DNA of 64,000 bases, taken from IMG/VR virus record IMGVR_UViG_3300048687_000087, positions 1-64,000 of that record. One strand, written 5' to 3'. The notes beneath the pieces are model-generated. The model was not told the DNA's origin, searched no databases, and saw only the letters and a program-made list of their open reading frames with translations. The stretch comes from a virus. A program made the translations under genes and the position numbers. Shown piece by piece: positions 55,861 through 63,905 of this stretch; positions within the stretch are counted from its first letter, which is position 1, and each line of letters opens with the position of its first letter.

Positions 55861-55927
55861 TTGATCGTTCTTGATCATGACGTGAGTCCGAAAACTATGA
55901 AGGTGGCCGGTGGCTGGATATATCCAG
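55861..55927. promoter_or_regulatory. Likely GntR promoter/operator region
   Basis: TTGATC is repeated at 55861 and 55871, just upstream of the GntR start. CTGGATATATCCAG at 55914-55927 is a perfect 14-bp palindrome containing a TATA core. Confidence 0.5.
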
Positions 55928-56491
55928 AGGTCGCAGGCAGGCTGGCGCATGCCGGACGCAACTGCATAGAGGATTCGGGATGCCGTCAGGCAGCGTGCGG
56001 GATCCCGGTAGGTGCCGATGGCCGCTGTACCCCGCAGCGCGGTTCGAAAGGCACCCGGATGGTCCAGCACATGCCAGTCATTCACCCGTTCGGGTGGTGA
56101 TTGACGGCTGGGCCACTCGTTGAGCACAGGCCGGGGTCGGGCCCCGTCCGCCTCCAAGGGTGCAGGGGTCCGACCCCGGTTCTGTTTGTCTACATGTCGG
56201 GGTGAGAGGTTGTCCGGGGTTCGGGGAGGCCGTTGTGGCACACATGGGAAACGAGTGGGAACCGAAGAGGGAAACCAGAAGGCAACCATGACTGACTACA
56301 GCTAACCCAAGACTGCAAAAGGCCAGCTCAGGGACTGGCTCGCCGAACGTGGGCTGGCCACAACGCACTTGAGGTGAAGTTACCCAACATGCACGACATA
56401 TTCGGGATGCGGCGCCTCCCGGGTGGCTTGCCAGCGAATCCCTAGATCCAGAATCGAAGCATGGGAAACGAACGGGAAACGAGGACGACGC
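55928..56491. other. Non-coding region containing the probable attP
   Basis: No credible gene lies in these about 560 bp next to the 3' end of the integrase gene. The repeated GGGAAACGA motif in two clusters suggests integrase arm sites. A core homologous to a host tRNA cannot be identified without the host sequence. Confidence 0.5.
56246..56482. repeat. GGGAAMCSA repeats, candidate integrase arm sites
   Basis: Copies lie at 56246-56254 (GGGAAACGA), 56257-56265 (GGGAACCGA), 56269-56277 (GGGAAACCA), 56463-56471 and 56474-56482 (both GGGAAACGA). Each cluster has about 11-12 bp periodicity, one helical turn, and the clusters are about 190 bp apart. Confidence 0.6.
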
Positions 56492-57961
56492 TCACGCCCC
56501 GCCCGAACGCTTCCGCAACTCCAGATTCAGGGCCGTCCGCACGGTCACATGGTTCGCATCGGGCTGCACCCGCAGCACCTCGCTGAGCATCTCCGCATGG
56601 CCGGTGACGCCCCGGCCCACCGCGTCGCGCACGAGGCTCGCCACAGTCACCGCCACCGGGCGAGGCTCCATATCAACCGCCTCCTCCGGCGGCAACGTCG
56701 CCCTGAACTTCTCCCACCGCTGCTGCAAGGTGGCGACGACTTGCCGCTCCAGAGCTGGCGTCAGATTGCTGTACGTCCCCTCCACGCCCTGCAGTTCGTG
56801 ACCCATGCGCGTCTCGACGACGTAACGGGCGTGGCCGTCCTCGTCAAGCCATGCCTTATGGCCGTGCCGAATCAGGTAGATGCGTTTGCCCTGGAACGAG
56901 GGCACAGCCGGGACGGGCGACCGGGGCTTCACGACGCGCCTTTCGGCACACGCCTCGGACCCGTCCGCGATGAGCCGCCAGTACATTTTCGAGAAGGACG
57001 TCTGTGCCAGGCATCCGCCCTCCGTGCCGACGAACACCCACGGACTGTCGTGGCTGGCGAGCAGCTTCTCCAGCATCTCCGCCAGGAACCAAGGGACAAC
57101 CAGCGTCCGATAGCTGTGGTACTTCGGGGGATAGAAGCCGAGCACGCCGTCCTCGTACTGGACCTGTCGTTCAACCCGAATCGCCGGAAGCAACTCGGCG
57201 CCGTTCCCGTAGCGTTCCATGTCCTCGTCGTAACGGTCGGCTTCCCGTTCGTCGGGCCGCGGGTCGCTGCCCGGCCAGTTCGGGTAGCAGTACTCGCGCG
57301 TCAGCCCGTACAGCTCGGCCGGGCGCATGCCGGTCATCGCCATCGTCCAGATGAAGACGTAGCCGGAGTACCCGAAGACCAGCTCGGCGTTCCGGGCTAG
57401 CCGGTCGACGACGCCGATCGGCATGTCCTTCTTCCGCTCCTTCGTCTTCCTCTCATACCGCCCGCGGCGCCGCTTCCGCTCGACGGGGGAGGTCTTGCGC
57501 AGTCCGGCTTTAACTGCGTCGTCCATCACCATCCCGAGCACCATCAGGACGTTGCTGCGGCTGTTCTCGGCGCCGAGCGCCTTCGCCAGGTACATCTTGA
57601 ACGCGCGGATGTCGAGGATGCTGAGGTCGCCGACGGGCTTCTTGCCGAGGAGAGGCCGGATGTGTGAGTTGATGGCCCATCGGTAGTTGCGCAGCGAAAG
57701 GTGCGCGAGATCGATTGACCCCAGCCAGTCATCCAGCCAGTCCGACATGAGCGTCGACCCGTCTGCGTTGGAGACGTGGAGTCCATGCCGGATCTCGTAG
57801 AGCTGATCCTGGCCGTACTTGAGGGCGACGTCCTCTTCGAGGAAGCCGCCCTTTGACTCGAAGCGTTTCCGCCCGTTGGTGTGGTACTCGCCGGTCCACC
57901 ACTTCACACGGCAGGTGCCCCCGCGCCACTCCACGTAGACGTCAGTGGATCGTCTGGACAC
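56492..57961 (-). CDS. int: Tyrosine integrase, 489 aa
   Basis: Read leftward from ATG 57961. A Streptomyces-type N-terminus (DVYVEWRGGTCRVKWWTGEY) is followed by an SAM-like core-binding domain around 70-160. Catalytic residues are R213 (MTGMRPAELYGL), R365 in IYLIRHGHKAW, H388 (MGH) and the nucleophile Y397 (GTYSNLTP). It integrates the element by site-specific recombination. It is the only integrase of this class in the window. Confidence 0.93.
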   Translation of the reverse strand: MSRRSTDVYVEWRGGTCRVKWWTGEYHTNGRKRFESKGGFLEEDVALKYGQDQLYEIRHGLHVSNADGSTLMSDWLDDWLGSIDLAHLSLRNYRWAINSHIRPLLGKKPVGDLSILDIRAFKMYLAKALGAENSRSNVLMVLGMVMDDAVKAGLRKTSPVERKRRRGRYERKTKERKKDMPIGVVDRLARNAELVFGYSGYVFIWTMAMTGMRPAELYGLTREYCYPNWPGSDPRPDEREADRYDEDMERYGNGAELLPAIRVERQVQYEDGVLGFYPPKYHSYRTLVVPWFLAEMLEKLLASHDSPWVFVGTEGGCLAQTSFSKMYWRLIADGSEACAERRVVKPRSPVPAVPSFQGKRIYLIRHGHKAWLDEDGHARYVVETRMGHELQGVEGTYSNLTPALERQVVATLQQRWEKFRATLPPEEAVDMEPRPVAVTVASLVRDAVGRGVTGHAEMLSEVLRVQPDANHVTVRTALNLELRKRSGGA

Positions 57962-58036
57962 TGGTGCCCCCTTGCGCTGATCGGTGCGGCCGCCTGGCAG
58001 GTACCCCTACCGCCTAGGCTCCGCACCCATCCTGCC

Positions 58037-58378
58037 TCAGCTCAGCGCGGCGATGGGGCAACGCCTGCATTCCCCGCAATCGCCTCCAACTGCCTGGACC
58101 AGCTGGCGCATTGACGCCGCGACTGCACGCTGGCGATCGGGCCGATCCGGGATGACGCAGACGATGGCGTCATCCAGTTTGAACGTGTGACCCGAGAACG
58201 CCGGCCCGTAGTCGGCTATGAGCGCGTCTCCGTACATGACTCCCCCAAGGTGTCGGAAGGAGCCTCCAAGGGTGGTGCACTTTCGACTCTGCCACGTCCA
58301 GGGCCACTTGGGGCCATCTACGTACCAGTAGACATGCCCTATCTCGTAACGAATCAGTGAAAGCAAATGGTTGTACAT
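58037..58378 (-). CDS. Partner of XRE regulator, possible degenerate metallopeptidase, 113 aa
   Basis: It starts at ATG 58378, 2 nt after the XRE gene stops. The N-terminus has LLSLIRYEIGHVYWYVDGP, which resembles the HEIGHxYW zinc motif of some metallopeptidases but has Tyr in place of the first His. The C-terminus holds GGDCGECRRCPI. The ImmR-ImmA layout (repressor then protease) is suggested by order only. It could equally be an unrelated small protein. Confidence 0.5.
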   Translation of the reverse strand: MYNHLLSLIRYEIGHVYWYVDGPKWPWTWQSRKCTTLGGSFRHLGGVMYGDALIADYGPAFSGHTFKLDDAIVCVIPDRPDRQRAVAASMRQLVQAVGGDCGECRRCPIAALS

Positions 58379-58380
58379 CT

Positions 58381-58800
58381 TTAGGGTGAACTTGGGCGCT
58401 TGAGCTTGCCCTTGCGCTTCAAGTCCTTCGCGATTCGCTCGCTGAGGTTCGTGATCTCTTCGCCCGTCAGGCCGGGCATCGTGGCGATGGCTGAGAGCTG
58501 CACGATCTCGCGCACTTCGGGATCGTCGTAGTCCTCGCCATCCAGGACCGTCACCTCTGGTTCCTCATCGCCGGGGACGGGCCCGCCGGCCGCGATCTGC
58601 TCGCACGTGTCTGGAGGCCAGTGCAGCGCCCGTTCAATCTTGCGGTAGGTGCCGTCGCGGACTTCCTCGGCCTGCTCGACGCGCTTCCAGGTGTCCTTGG
58701 AGATCCCGACGGCTTGGGCGGCGGCCACTCGCGAGGGGTACTGGGCGTGCCGCGCCGTCGTAACAGCCTTGGCGAGGCGTTCGAGATCTCGTGTCGACAT
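58381..58800 (-). CDS. XRE-type regulator, possible phage repressor, 139 aa
   Basis: Read leftward from ATG 58800. The HTH lies near residues 10-60 (LAKAVTTARHAQYPSRVAAA, QAVGISKDTWKRVEQAEEVR). The C-terminal half is acidic and holds ATMPGLTGEEITNLSERIAK. It is divergent from a Cro-like gene at 58976 across a repeat-rich control region, the classic lysogeny-switch arrangement. ATG 58848 is a longer, less likely start. Confidence 0.72.
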   Translation of the reverse strand: MSTRDLERLAKAVTTARHAQYPSRVAAAQAVGISKDTWKRVEQAEEVRDGTYRKIERALHWPPDTCEQIAAGGPVPGDEEPEVTVLDGEDYDDPEVREIVQLSAIATMPGLTGEEITNLSERIAKDLKRKGKLKRPSSP

Positions 58801-58928
58801 AGCCCCATCTTGGCAGGGCCACTCAGGGCCAGCCAGGACCAGGGCCATCTAAGGCTGAATCTTTAGCGCCCAGTGACCTGCATGTATGCATATAGAGCTA
58901 GGTGAGGCTAAAACAATCACCAGTAAGA

Positions 58929-58975
58929 GCTAACTAGGGCTGGACGTGGAGGCTAACTAGGGCTAACTTCTACTC
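58929..58975 (+). promoter_or_regulatory. Early promoter with duplicated operator, leaderless start
   Basis: GCTAACTAGGGCT is repeated at 58929-58941 and 58952-58964. A -35 TGGACG (58941-58946), 17-nt spacer and -10 TAACTT (58964-58969) place the start about at ATG 58976, so the mRNA is probably leaderless. The second operator overlaps the spacer and -10. Confidence 0.65.
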
Positions 58976-59275
58976 ATGCAGCAACCCCCAACCACCTACA
59001 CGGTGAACGGCCGAAAGGTCCGTGAACTGCGTAAGGAGGCGGGCCTCGAAGTCGCCGACCTGGCCGAGCAAGCCGGCATCAGCCGCCGCTACCTCAGCCA
59101 CATCGAGAACGGCACCCGAGACCGCATGAGACCGACCCGATACCAGCGACTGCGCACAGCCCTGGGGGCGAACGCAACCGACCTCTTGGCCCCACCCGAG
59201 ACCCCACCCCCTAAGGAGGCCCCCAGTGCCCAGCGAGAAGTACCTCCGGTACGGACGCCCCACTCCACCGGCTGA
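58976..59275 (+). CDS. XRE/Cro-like regulator, 99 aa
   Basis: The HTH is VNGRKVRELRKEAGLEVADL followed by AEQAGISRRYLSHIENGTRD, a clear XRE domain (about 10-70). A Pro-rich tail follows. No ribosome site precedes ATG 58976, in line with a leaderless mRNA. It is the first gene of the rightward early operon and probably plays the Cro or anti-repressor role. Confidence 0.8.
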   Translation: MQQPPTTYTVNGRKVRELRKEAGLEVADLAEQAGISRRYLSHIENGTRDRMRPTRYQRLRTALGANATDLLAPPETPPPKEAPSAQREVPPVRTPHSTG

Positions 59276-59510
59276 CCCCAACCAGGAGTACATGACCGTC
59301 CAGGAGACGGCCTATGTCCTCAATTGCAGCGTCGACGTCGCCCGCAAGCGCATCAAGGAAATCGGCGTCGAGTCCAAGGTCGGCCGTGCAGTCGTCACCT
59401 CCAAGCGGGACCGCCAGCGCATCCACGAGGCCGGCCGAAAGCGGGCCCAGGAGCAGGCCAAGCTCCGCCGCCTCCGCGCCACCGAGACCGCCGACCTCGC
59501 CGCCGCCTGA
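59226..59510 (+). CDS. Excisionase-like HTH protein, 94 aa
   Basis: AAGGAGG precedes GTG 59226, which overlaps the previous gene by 50 nt. The HTH reads YMTVQETAYVLNCSVDVARK, then RIKEIGVESKVGRAVVTSKR, the HTH_17/Xis form, with a long basic coiled tail. Being in the early operon near int, this is the better Xis candidate of the two in the window. Confidence 0.68.
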   Translation: MPSEKYLRYGRPTPPADPNQEYMTVQETAYVLNCSVDVARKRIKEIGVESKVGRAVVTSKRDRQRIHEAGRKRAQEQAKLRRLRATETADLAAA

Positions 59511-59532
59511 CCCGAAACGGATCCCCATCCCC

Positions 59533-60123
59533 ATGGCCGAACGAATCGCCCGCATCGCACGCCCGCTGTCCTGGCGTCACCAGTTCATCCGCGACCATGA
59601 CTACCGCTGCCACTACTGCAACCGGTTCGCCGGCTCTGTCGATGTGGGACCTGACGGCAAGCCGTGGCACGTGGACCACATGAACGCCCTGGCTGCAGGC
59701 GGCGAGGACGTCGAGGAGAACCTGACCTTGGCGTGCGAGCGGTGCAACTCCCTGAAGTACACGCTGCCCTACGCGAACTTCAAGGAGTACGCGGCCACTC
59801 TGTTCTGGGCTAGCGAGCCGCGGCGGATCAGCGATGACGACCTCAGCCAGCTCATGGCTGCGTTCTTGCGGACCACGGACGGCGAGTGGTTCTACACCGA
59901 GGCGGCCGACGCCGGCATGGTCCGACTCCACTCGCTCGCCAAGCAGGAACTGGGAGTCGAGTTCGACGGCCCTATCGCGGAGATCGACATTCGCGGGTCG
60001 ACGAGCAAGCCCTCGAGGAGCAACGCCGACTTCATCGTCCTGGCCCATCGCCTGATGCCTCAGCTGGTTGCCGAAGTTCACCTGCTGCGCAACGAACTGC
60101 AAGCCACCAAGTCCGCCGCCTAG
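59533..60123 (+). CDS. HNH endonuclease, 196 aa
   Basis: ATG 59533 has a weak ribosome site. The HNH core is CHYCNRFAGSVDVG (C26, C29), WHVDHMNALAAGGED (H46, D48, H49), NLTLACERCNSLK (N63, C68, C71). HNH nucleases nick or cut DNA; phage versions act in packaging, homing or recombination. It lies in the early operon rather than beside the terminase, so a packaging role is less likely. Confidence 0.88.
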   Translation: MAERIARIARPLSWRHQFIRDHDYRCHYCNRFAGSVDVGPDGKPWHVDHMNALAAGGEDVEENLTLACERCNSLKYTLPYANFKEYAATLFWASEPRRISDDDLSQLMAAFLRTTDGEWFYTEAADAGMVRLHSLAKQELGVEFDGPIAEIDIRGSTSKPSRSNADFIVLAHRLMPQLVAEVHLLRNELQATKSAA

Positions 60124-60133
60124 AGCGGCAAAC

Positions 60134-60153
60134 GGCCCCAACCGCCGGGGGCC
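60134..60153 (+). terminator. Short terminator-like hairpin after HNH gene
   Basis: GGCCCC and GGGGCC pair across 8 nt, 10 nt after the HNH stop. No T-run. It may only attenuate transcription, since the early genes continue downstream. Confidence 0.45.
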
Positions 60154-60240
60154 TAAGCCCGGCAGCCAGGGCCTCGGAGGTCGCCGTCAGCGACCTCAAC
60201 GCACCACCCCACACGAAACGTGAAACGAAAGGGGCAGCAC

Positions 60241-60576
60241 GTGCCTCAATCATCCCAGATCGATCGCCGGAGGCAGAGTCTCCTGGCAGCTCACTCGGCG
60301 GCACTTCACCTGATCATTGTCGCTCCGGTTCCGCCGACATCTGTACGGATCTCGTGCAGCGAGTTCGCTCCGGACGAGCCGGAGATGGATGTCTCCCTTC
60401 ACCGCGACCCGGACGGCGTGCGTTCGCTGGCTGCCAAGTTGGAGATCGAGGTGTCGGAAGGTCCGCACAGCGAGGACGACCCGTCCGTGTTCACGGTCGC
60501 CAATGGTGAGATCAGTGGCATCCCGGTGCGGATCTGGTCCCTCATTCCGGCGGGCACCGAAGGCGGTGCCGCATGA
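60241..60576 (+). CDS. Hypothetical early protein, 111 aa
   Basis: GTG 60241 follows AAAGGGG. The beta-rich product reads HLIIVAPVPPTSVRISCSEF and VSLHRDPDGVRSLAAKLEIE. It overlaps the next ATG by 4 nt. No family is recognised. The 117 bp before it hold only the hairpin at 60134. Confidence 0.62.
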   Translation: MPQSSQIDRRRQSLLAAHSAALHLIIVAPVPPTSVRISCSEFAPDEPEMDVSLHRDPDGVRSLAAKLEIEVSEGPHSEDDPSVFTVANGEISGIPVRIWSLIPAGTEGGAA

Positions 60577-60818
60577 GCGACTTGACCCGTATCCCGACCC
60601 CGCTCGCCGTGTCCGTCTTCCGCACCCTCCAACTGCCGCCGCACGTGTTCGAGGCGCTGGTTCTGCAGGACGACGTGGAGCGCGAGTTGGCCTGTCTGTG
60701 CCCGCTGTCCTCGGTCGAGGACTACGGCGACCGCGAGATGCTCCTCGCCCGGCATGCTGCCGCCGCGAAGACCCTCGCCACCTACCCGACGGTCACCAGC
60801 GTGGGGAGCCTGTCATGA
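60573..60818 (+). CDS. Hypothetical early protein, 81 aa
   Basis: ATG 60573 overlaps the previous stop by 4 nt. The product is helical (LAVSVFRTLQLPPHVFEALV, DREMLLARHAAAAKTLATYP). No family is recognised. It is coupled to the gene at 60815. Confidence 0.62.
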   Translation: MSDLTRIPTPLAVSVFRTLQLPPHVFEALVLQDDVERELACLCPLSSVEDYGDREMLLARHAAAAKTLATYPTVTSVGSLS

Positions 60819-61375
60819 GCGACACCCGCAACGGATTGCTCGGCGCCCTCACGGCTGAGAACGCGATGCCGGGCCGGACTGCCGTGTACCTCGTCGACGA
60901 GTACGCCGCGGCCGTCCGTGAGCCACTGCTCGCCGAGGTCCAGCGCCTCAAGGCGGCTTTCGGGGAGGCGACCGACCACATCGCCGAACTGGACGACGAG
61001 ATCGGAGCCGCGTCAGCCCGCGAATCCGCCCTCAAGGGCGAGTTGGCGAAGCGTCCGTCGCGGTACTCCGCGTCACCTGCCGAGATCGACGACTACCTGC
61101 GGCGCTACTTCACCGAGGAAGTCGTACTCAACTTCCAGCGCGCTGTCGGCAACCGTGCGGTCGAGGAAGCAGCAAAGGACATCCGGATGGGGTCCCACAC
61201 GTCGATGGCCAGCCAGCTTTACGTGAACGGCATGCAGTTCGCGGCCGACCATATCGACCCGCTTAAGGGCGGCGGGCACTACCCGTCGTGCCTCCTCTGC
61301 TCGAAGCACAACGGCTTCGGTCAGTGCCCTGGCGCCCCCTGGTGCACCCCGCGCGACGGGGAGACGGCGTCATGA
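60815..61375 (+). CDS. Coiled-coil early protein with C-terminal Cys motif, 186 aa
   Basis: The middle is a long coiled coil (AEVQRLKAAFGEATDHIAEL). The C-terminus holds CLLCSKHNGFGQCPGAPWC, likely a zinc site. It overlaps neighbours by 4 nt on both sides. Function unknown. Confidence 0.65.
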   Translation: MSDTRNGLLGALTAENAMPGRTAVYLVDEYAAAVREPLLAEVQRLKAAFGEATDHIAELDDEIGAASARESALKGELAKRPSRYSASPAEIDDYLRRYFTEEVVLNFQRAVGNRAVEEAAKDIRMGSHTSMASQLYVNGMQFAADHIDPLKGGGHYPSCLLCSKHNGFGQCPGAPWCTPRDGETAS

Positions 61376-61572
61376 CCGCCGACATCGCCGCCCTGGACGT
61401 GCCGCTCACGAAGGTCGAGCCGGCCGCGATCCTCCTGGCTGCCGCCGCCCGCACGCACTCCCCGTCGGACCAACTCGCCTACCGCCTCGATGGCTGGCTC
61501 GTCACCCACCCCGATGCCCCCGTCTCCACGGCGGCCGACTACCCGAACTGGACGCCAGGAGGCGCCTCGTGA
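61372..61572 (+). CDS. Small early protein, 66 aa
   Basis: ATG 61372 overlaps the previous stop. The sequence ALDVPLTKVEPAAILLAAAA, then PSDQLAYRLDGWLVTH, is mostly helical. No family is recognised. Confidence 0.6.
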   Translation: MTADIAALDVPLTKVEPAAILLAAAARTHSPSDQLAYRLDGWLVTHPDAPVSTAADYPNWTPGGAS

Positions 61573-61778
61573 ACGACCTCAACCTCGATGCCGGTCTCGC
61601 CGCGGTCATCGACTTCGTCCGCGAAACGCACGCCCCGATCGAGCAGGCATTCACCGCCCACAAGCCGGTCGAGCCCTACGACCTCGCCGCCCTCACCGGG
61701 GCTGTCGGCGCACTCCTCAACGCGATCGACGCCCGACGCATCGACAACCAACCCGTAACCGTGAAGGCGGTGGCCTGA
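61569..61778 (+). CDS. Small early protein, 69 aa
   Basis: GTG 61569 overlaps the previous stop. The protein is helical (NLDAGLAAVIDFVRETHAPI) and Ala-rich. No family is recognised. It shares one base with the next ATG. Confidence 0.6.
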   Translation: MNDLNLDAGLAAVIDFVRETHAPIEQAFTAHKPVEPYDLAALTGAVGALLNAIDARRIDNQPVTVKAVA

Positions 61779-62536
61779 TGACCGAATACCCCGAGATCGC
61801 CGAGCGGTTCGCGAAGGACACCGCCAAGCACGAGATGACCGTGCTCCACGAGGACGGCCTCTACCGCCACCTCAAGTTCATGCCCCCGGACCACGGCAGC
61901 TTCGGCGCCTTCGAACTGATCACCTGGCCGTACAACCTCGTCGTCAAGACCGGGTGGACGTTCCACTTCGACATCGACGCCACCCCCGACATGTTCGACC
62001 TGTTCCGCAACACCGCCTTCACCGGCGAGATCAACCCGAGCTACTGGCAGGAGAAGGTCCGCGCAGGCCGCGACGAGGTGGAGGGCTTCGAACCGGACCT
62101 CCTCAAGGAGGAGATCGCCTCCACGCTCGGCCAGTGGATGCGCGACGACCTCGCCGACCGAATCTGGCGGCGAGCCAAAGAGCAGGGTTTCCACCCCGAC
62201 GAACTGCGCACGAACGCGCGGCTGCGGAGGGAGATGTCGCGGCAGGTCCGCCCGGAGTGGATGAAGGCGAACCACGAGCTCCGCGACACCGTCCACGAGC
62301 ACTTCTTCGACGAGATGACCGACTACAACGTCGAGTTGGAGTCGGAGGCGCACCGGGCGCTGCATGACTTCTCGTGGCGCCCCGAGGGCAGCGACAGCAA
62401 GTACCCGTACTACTTCGCCGACTGGCACGAGTGGCGGCTGCACGACTACACGCCCGGCTTCCTGTACTCCTGCCACGCGATCCGCCACGGCATCGCCCTG
62501 TACGACGCGGCCCGCGCGAAGGCGGTGGCCGCATGA
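61778..62536 (+). CDS. Phage-type hypothetical protein, 252 aa
   Basis: The protein starts MTEYPEIAERFAKDTAKHEM, then YRHLKFMPPDHGSFGAFELI and a Trp-rich middle (WPYNLVVKTGWTFHFDIDAT). It has a helical centre and ends HAIRHGIALYDAARAK. Related sequences are widespread in actinophages and plasmids, with no known activity. It overlaps the next gene by 4 nt. Confidence 0.72.
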   Translation: MTEYPEIAERFAKDTAKHEMTVLHEDGLYRHLKFMPPDHGSFGAFELITWPYNLVVKTGWTFHFDIDATPDMFDLFRNTAFTGEINPSYWQEKVRAGRDEVEGFEPDLLKEEIASTLGQWMRDDLADRIWRRAKEQGFHPDELRTNARLRREMSRQVRPEWMKANHELRDTVHEHFFDEMTDYNVELESEAHRALHDFSWRPEGSDSKYPYYFADWHEWRLHDYTPGFLYSCHAIRHGIALYDAARAKAVAA

Positions 62537-62733
62537 CCGCCGACCTGGCCCCGCGCCCGCTCGCGGACCTGGAAATGGACTCCGTCCTCGCCGTCGAGCA
62601 GGCCATGGGGGAGCGCGCCTTAGGCCTCAAGCCGTGGACTACCGGCGAATACCTCGACCGTGTCGAGCACGTGCACGCCATGTACGCGATCCGCCGCGAA
62701 TGGCTGCGCACCCACCCGCAGGAGGCGTTGTGA
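62533..62733 (+). CDS. Small early protein, 66 aa
   Basis: ATG 62533 overlaps the previous stop. The product is helical (MDSVLAVEQAMGERALGLKP, VEHVHAMYAIRREWLRTHPQ). No family is recognised. Confidence 0.6.
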   Translation: MTADLAPRPLADLEMDSVLAVEQAMGERALGLKPWTTGEYLDRVEHVHAMYAIRREWLRTHPQEAL

Positions 62734-62945
62734 CCGCGATCCTCCCCGAACAGCCGACGGCTCTCGACGAGTTGCCGCCCATGGCCGTAACAGCGCCCCC
62801 GGTCGTGCTGCCCGGCCTCCTCGCCGGGGTCGGCGTCACCGAACGCCGCGTACCCGCCTGGATCACCGACCCGAACCTCATCGCCGACATCGTCGCCGGC
62901 CACATCGACATCCCCGACGAGTTCAACCCGCAGGAGGAGCAGTGA
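62730..62945 (+). CDS. Small early protein, 71 aa
   Basis: GTG 62730 overlaps the previous stop. The sequence is Pro-rich at first, then VGVTERRVPAWITDPNLIAD and an acidic end. The VPAWITDPNLIADIV..GHI segment looks conserved, but I do not know the family. Confidence 0.6.
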   Translation: MTAILPEQPTALDELPPMAVTAPPVVLPGLLAGVGVTERRVPAWITDPNLIADIVAGHIDIPDEFNPQEEQ

Positions 62946-63286
62946 GCATCTCCGCTGACCAGTTCCACACGACGCTCGCGGGCTCCGTCGAGGACGCGAT
63001 CACCGAGCACGCCGACGAACTCGCCCGATCCATCGTCGCAACCCTGTCCGGGGCCATCGACGACGAGCGGGGCCGCCTCATCGAGGCAGCTGAGGAAGCT
63101 GCCCGAGCCCGCGACTTCGCCCACGGGTCGGCCGAGCACATCGCCGCGAAACGCAACCTCGCCGAGGAAGTCCTCATCGGCTGGGAGACAGGCGACATCC
63201 AGGCGGACACGGCGCTGCGGATGATCCGTGCCGCTCTCGCTGTCGGCCCGGTCATGACCGTCGATGAGCTGAAGGCGGCGCTGTGA
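62942..63286 (+). CDS. Helical early protein, 114 aa
   Basis: GTG 62942 overlaps the previous stop. It is Ala/Glu-rich helix throughout (GRLIEAAEEAARARDFAHGS, IQADTALRMIRAALAVGPVM). No family is recognised. It is coupled to 63283. Confidence 0.6.
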   Translation: MSISADQFHTTLAGSVEDAITEHADELARSIVATLSGAIDDERGRLIEAAEEAARARDFAHGSAEHIAAKRNLAEEVLIGWETGDIQADTALRMIRAALAVGPVMTVDELKAAL

Positions 63287-63513
63287 GCAGCCTTGAAGTC
63301 GGTACCGACCTCATCCTCGGCCGCGTCACCGGTGTGCAGCGCCGCAAGGCCGCCCTCCACATCGCCGACCAGGTCGCCGCCGAACACCCGGACCTCACCG
63401 CGCAACAGATCGCCGCAGACCCGGCCCTCAGTCAGGGACTGCGCGAACTCCTCGACATCGTCCTCGGAACCCAGCACAGCCGACCCGCAACCATCCACGG
63501 GGGAACCGCATGA
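63283..63513 (+). CDS. Small early protein, 76 aa
   Basis: GTG 63283 overlaps the previous stop. The product has a beta start (LEVGTDLILGRVTGVQRRKA) and a helical rest (VAAEHPDLTAQQIAADPALS). No family is recognised. Confidence 0.6.
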   Translation: MSSLEVGTDLILGRVTGVQRRKAALHIADQVAAEHPDLTAQQIAADPALSQGLRELLDIVLGTQHSRPATIHGGTA

Positions 63514-63905
63514 CCGACATCGAGACCCTGCACGACCAGTACATGACCGCCGTCAACGCGGCCCTGGAAGCGCACAACTGCAACCCGAAGCAAGCCGAGT
63601 GGGGGCGCATCAGCGACGGCGAACACCTCGACGCCGTACTCACCTACCCGGCCTCCTCCGTCTGGGAGCACGGGCTCACCGTCTACTGGGACGAGCGCAC
63701 CGGCTGGCAGTACACAGCCCTCGACGCAAAGCGCCGCGGCACCAACGCCGACGACCTCCCCATCGAATACCTCGCCGCCCCCAGCGTCGTCGCCCGCGCC
63801 ATCTCCGCACTCCTCACCGGTCACCTCGTCAACACCGAGAGCAGCGAGCGGTGGGAGCACGCAGACCAACTGCAGGCCGCCATCGACGAGGAGAACGCGT
63901 CGTGA
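63510..63905 (+). CDS. Hypothetical early protein, 131 aa
   Basis: ATG 63510 overlaps the previous stop. The sequence HDQYMTAVNAALEAHNCNPK and VYWDERTGWQYTALDAKRRG, then PSVVARAISALLTGHLVNTE, matches the style of DUF6292-like Streptomyces proteins (a YWDERTGWQY core). Function unknown. Confidence 0.62.
   Translation: MTDIETLHDQYMTAVNAALEAHNCNPKQAEWGRISDGEHLDAVLTYPASSVWEHGLTVYWDERTGWQYTALDAKRRGTNADDLPIEYLAAPSVVARAISALLTGHLVNTESSERWEHADQLQAAIDEENAS

Noticed and set aside
55861-56100. 79-aa rightward frame upstream of the probable attP
   Set aside because: Its codon use is unlike the neighbours. It overlaps the GntR control region and has no ribosome site.
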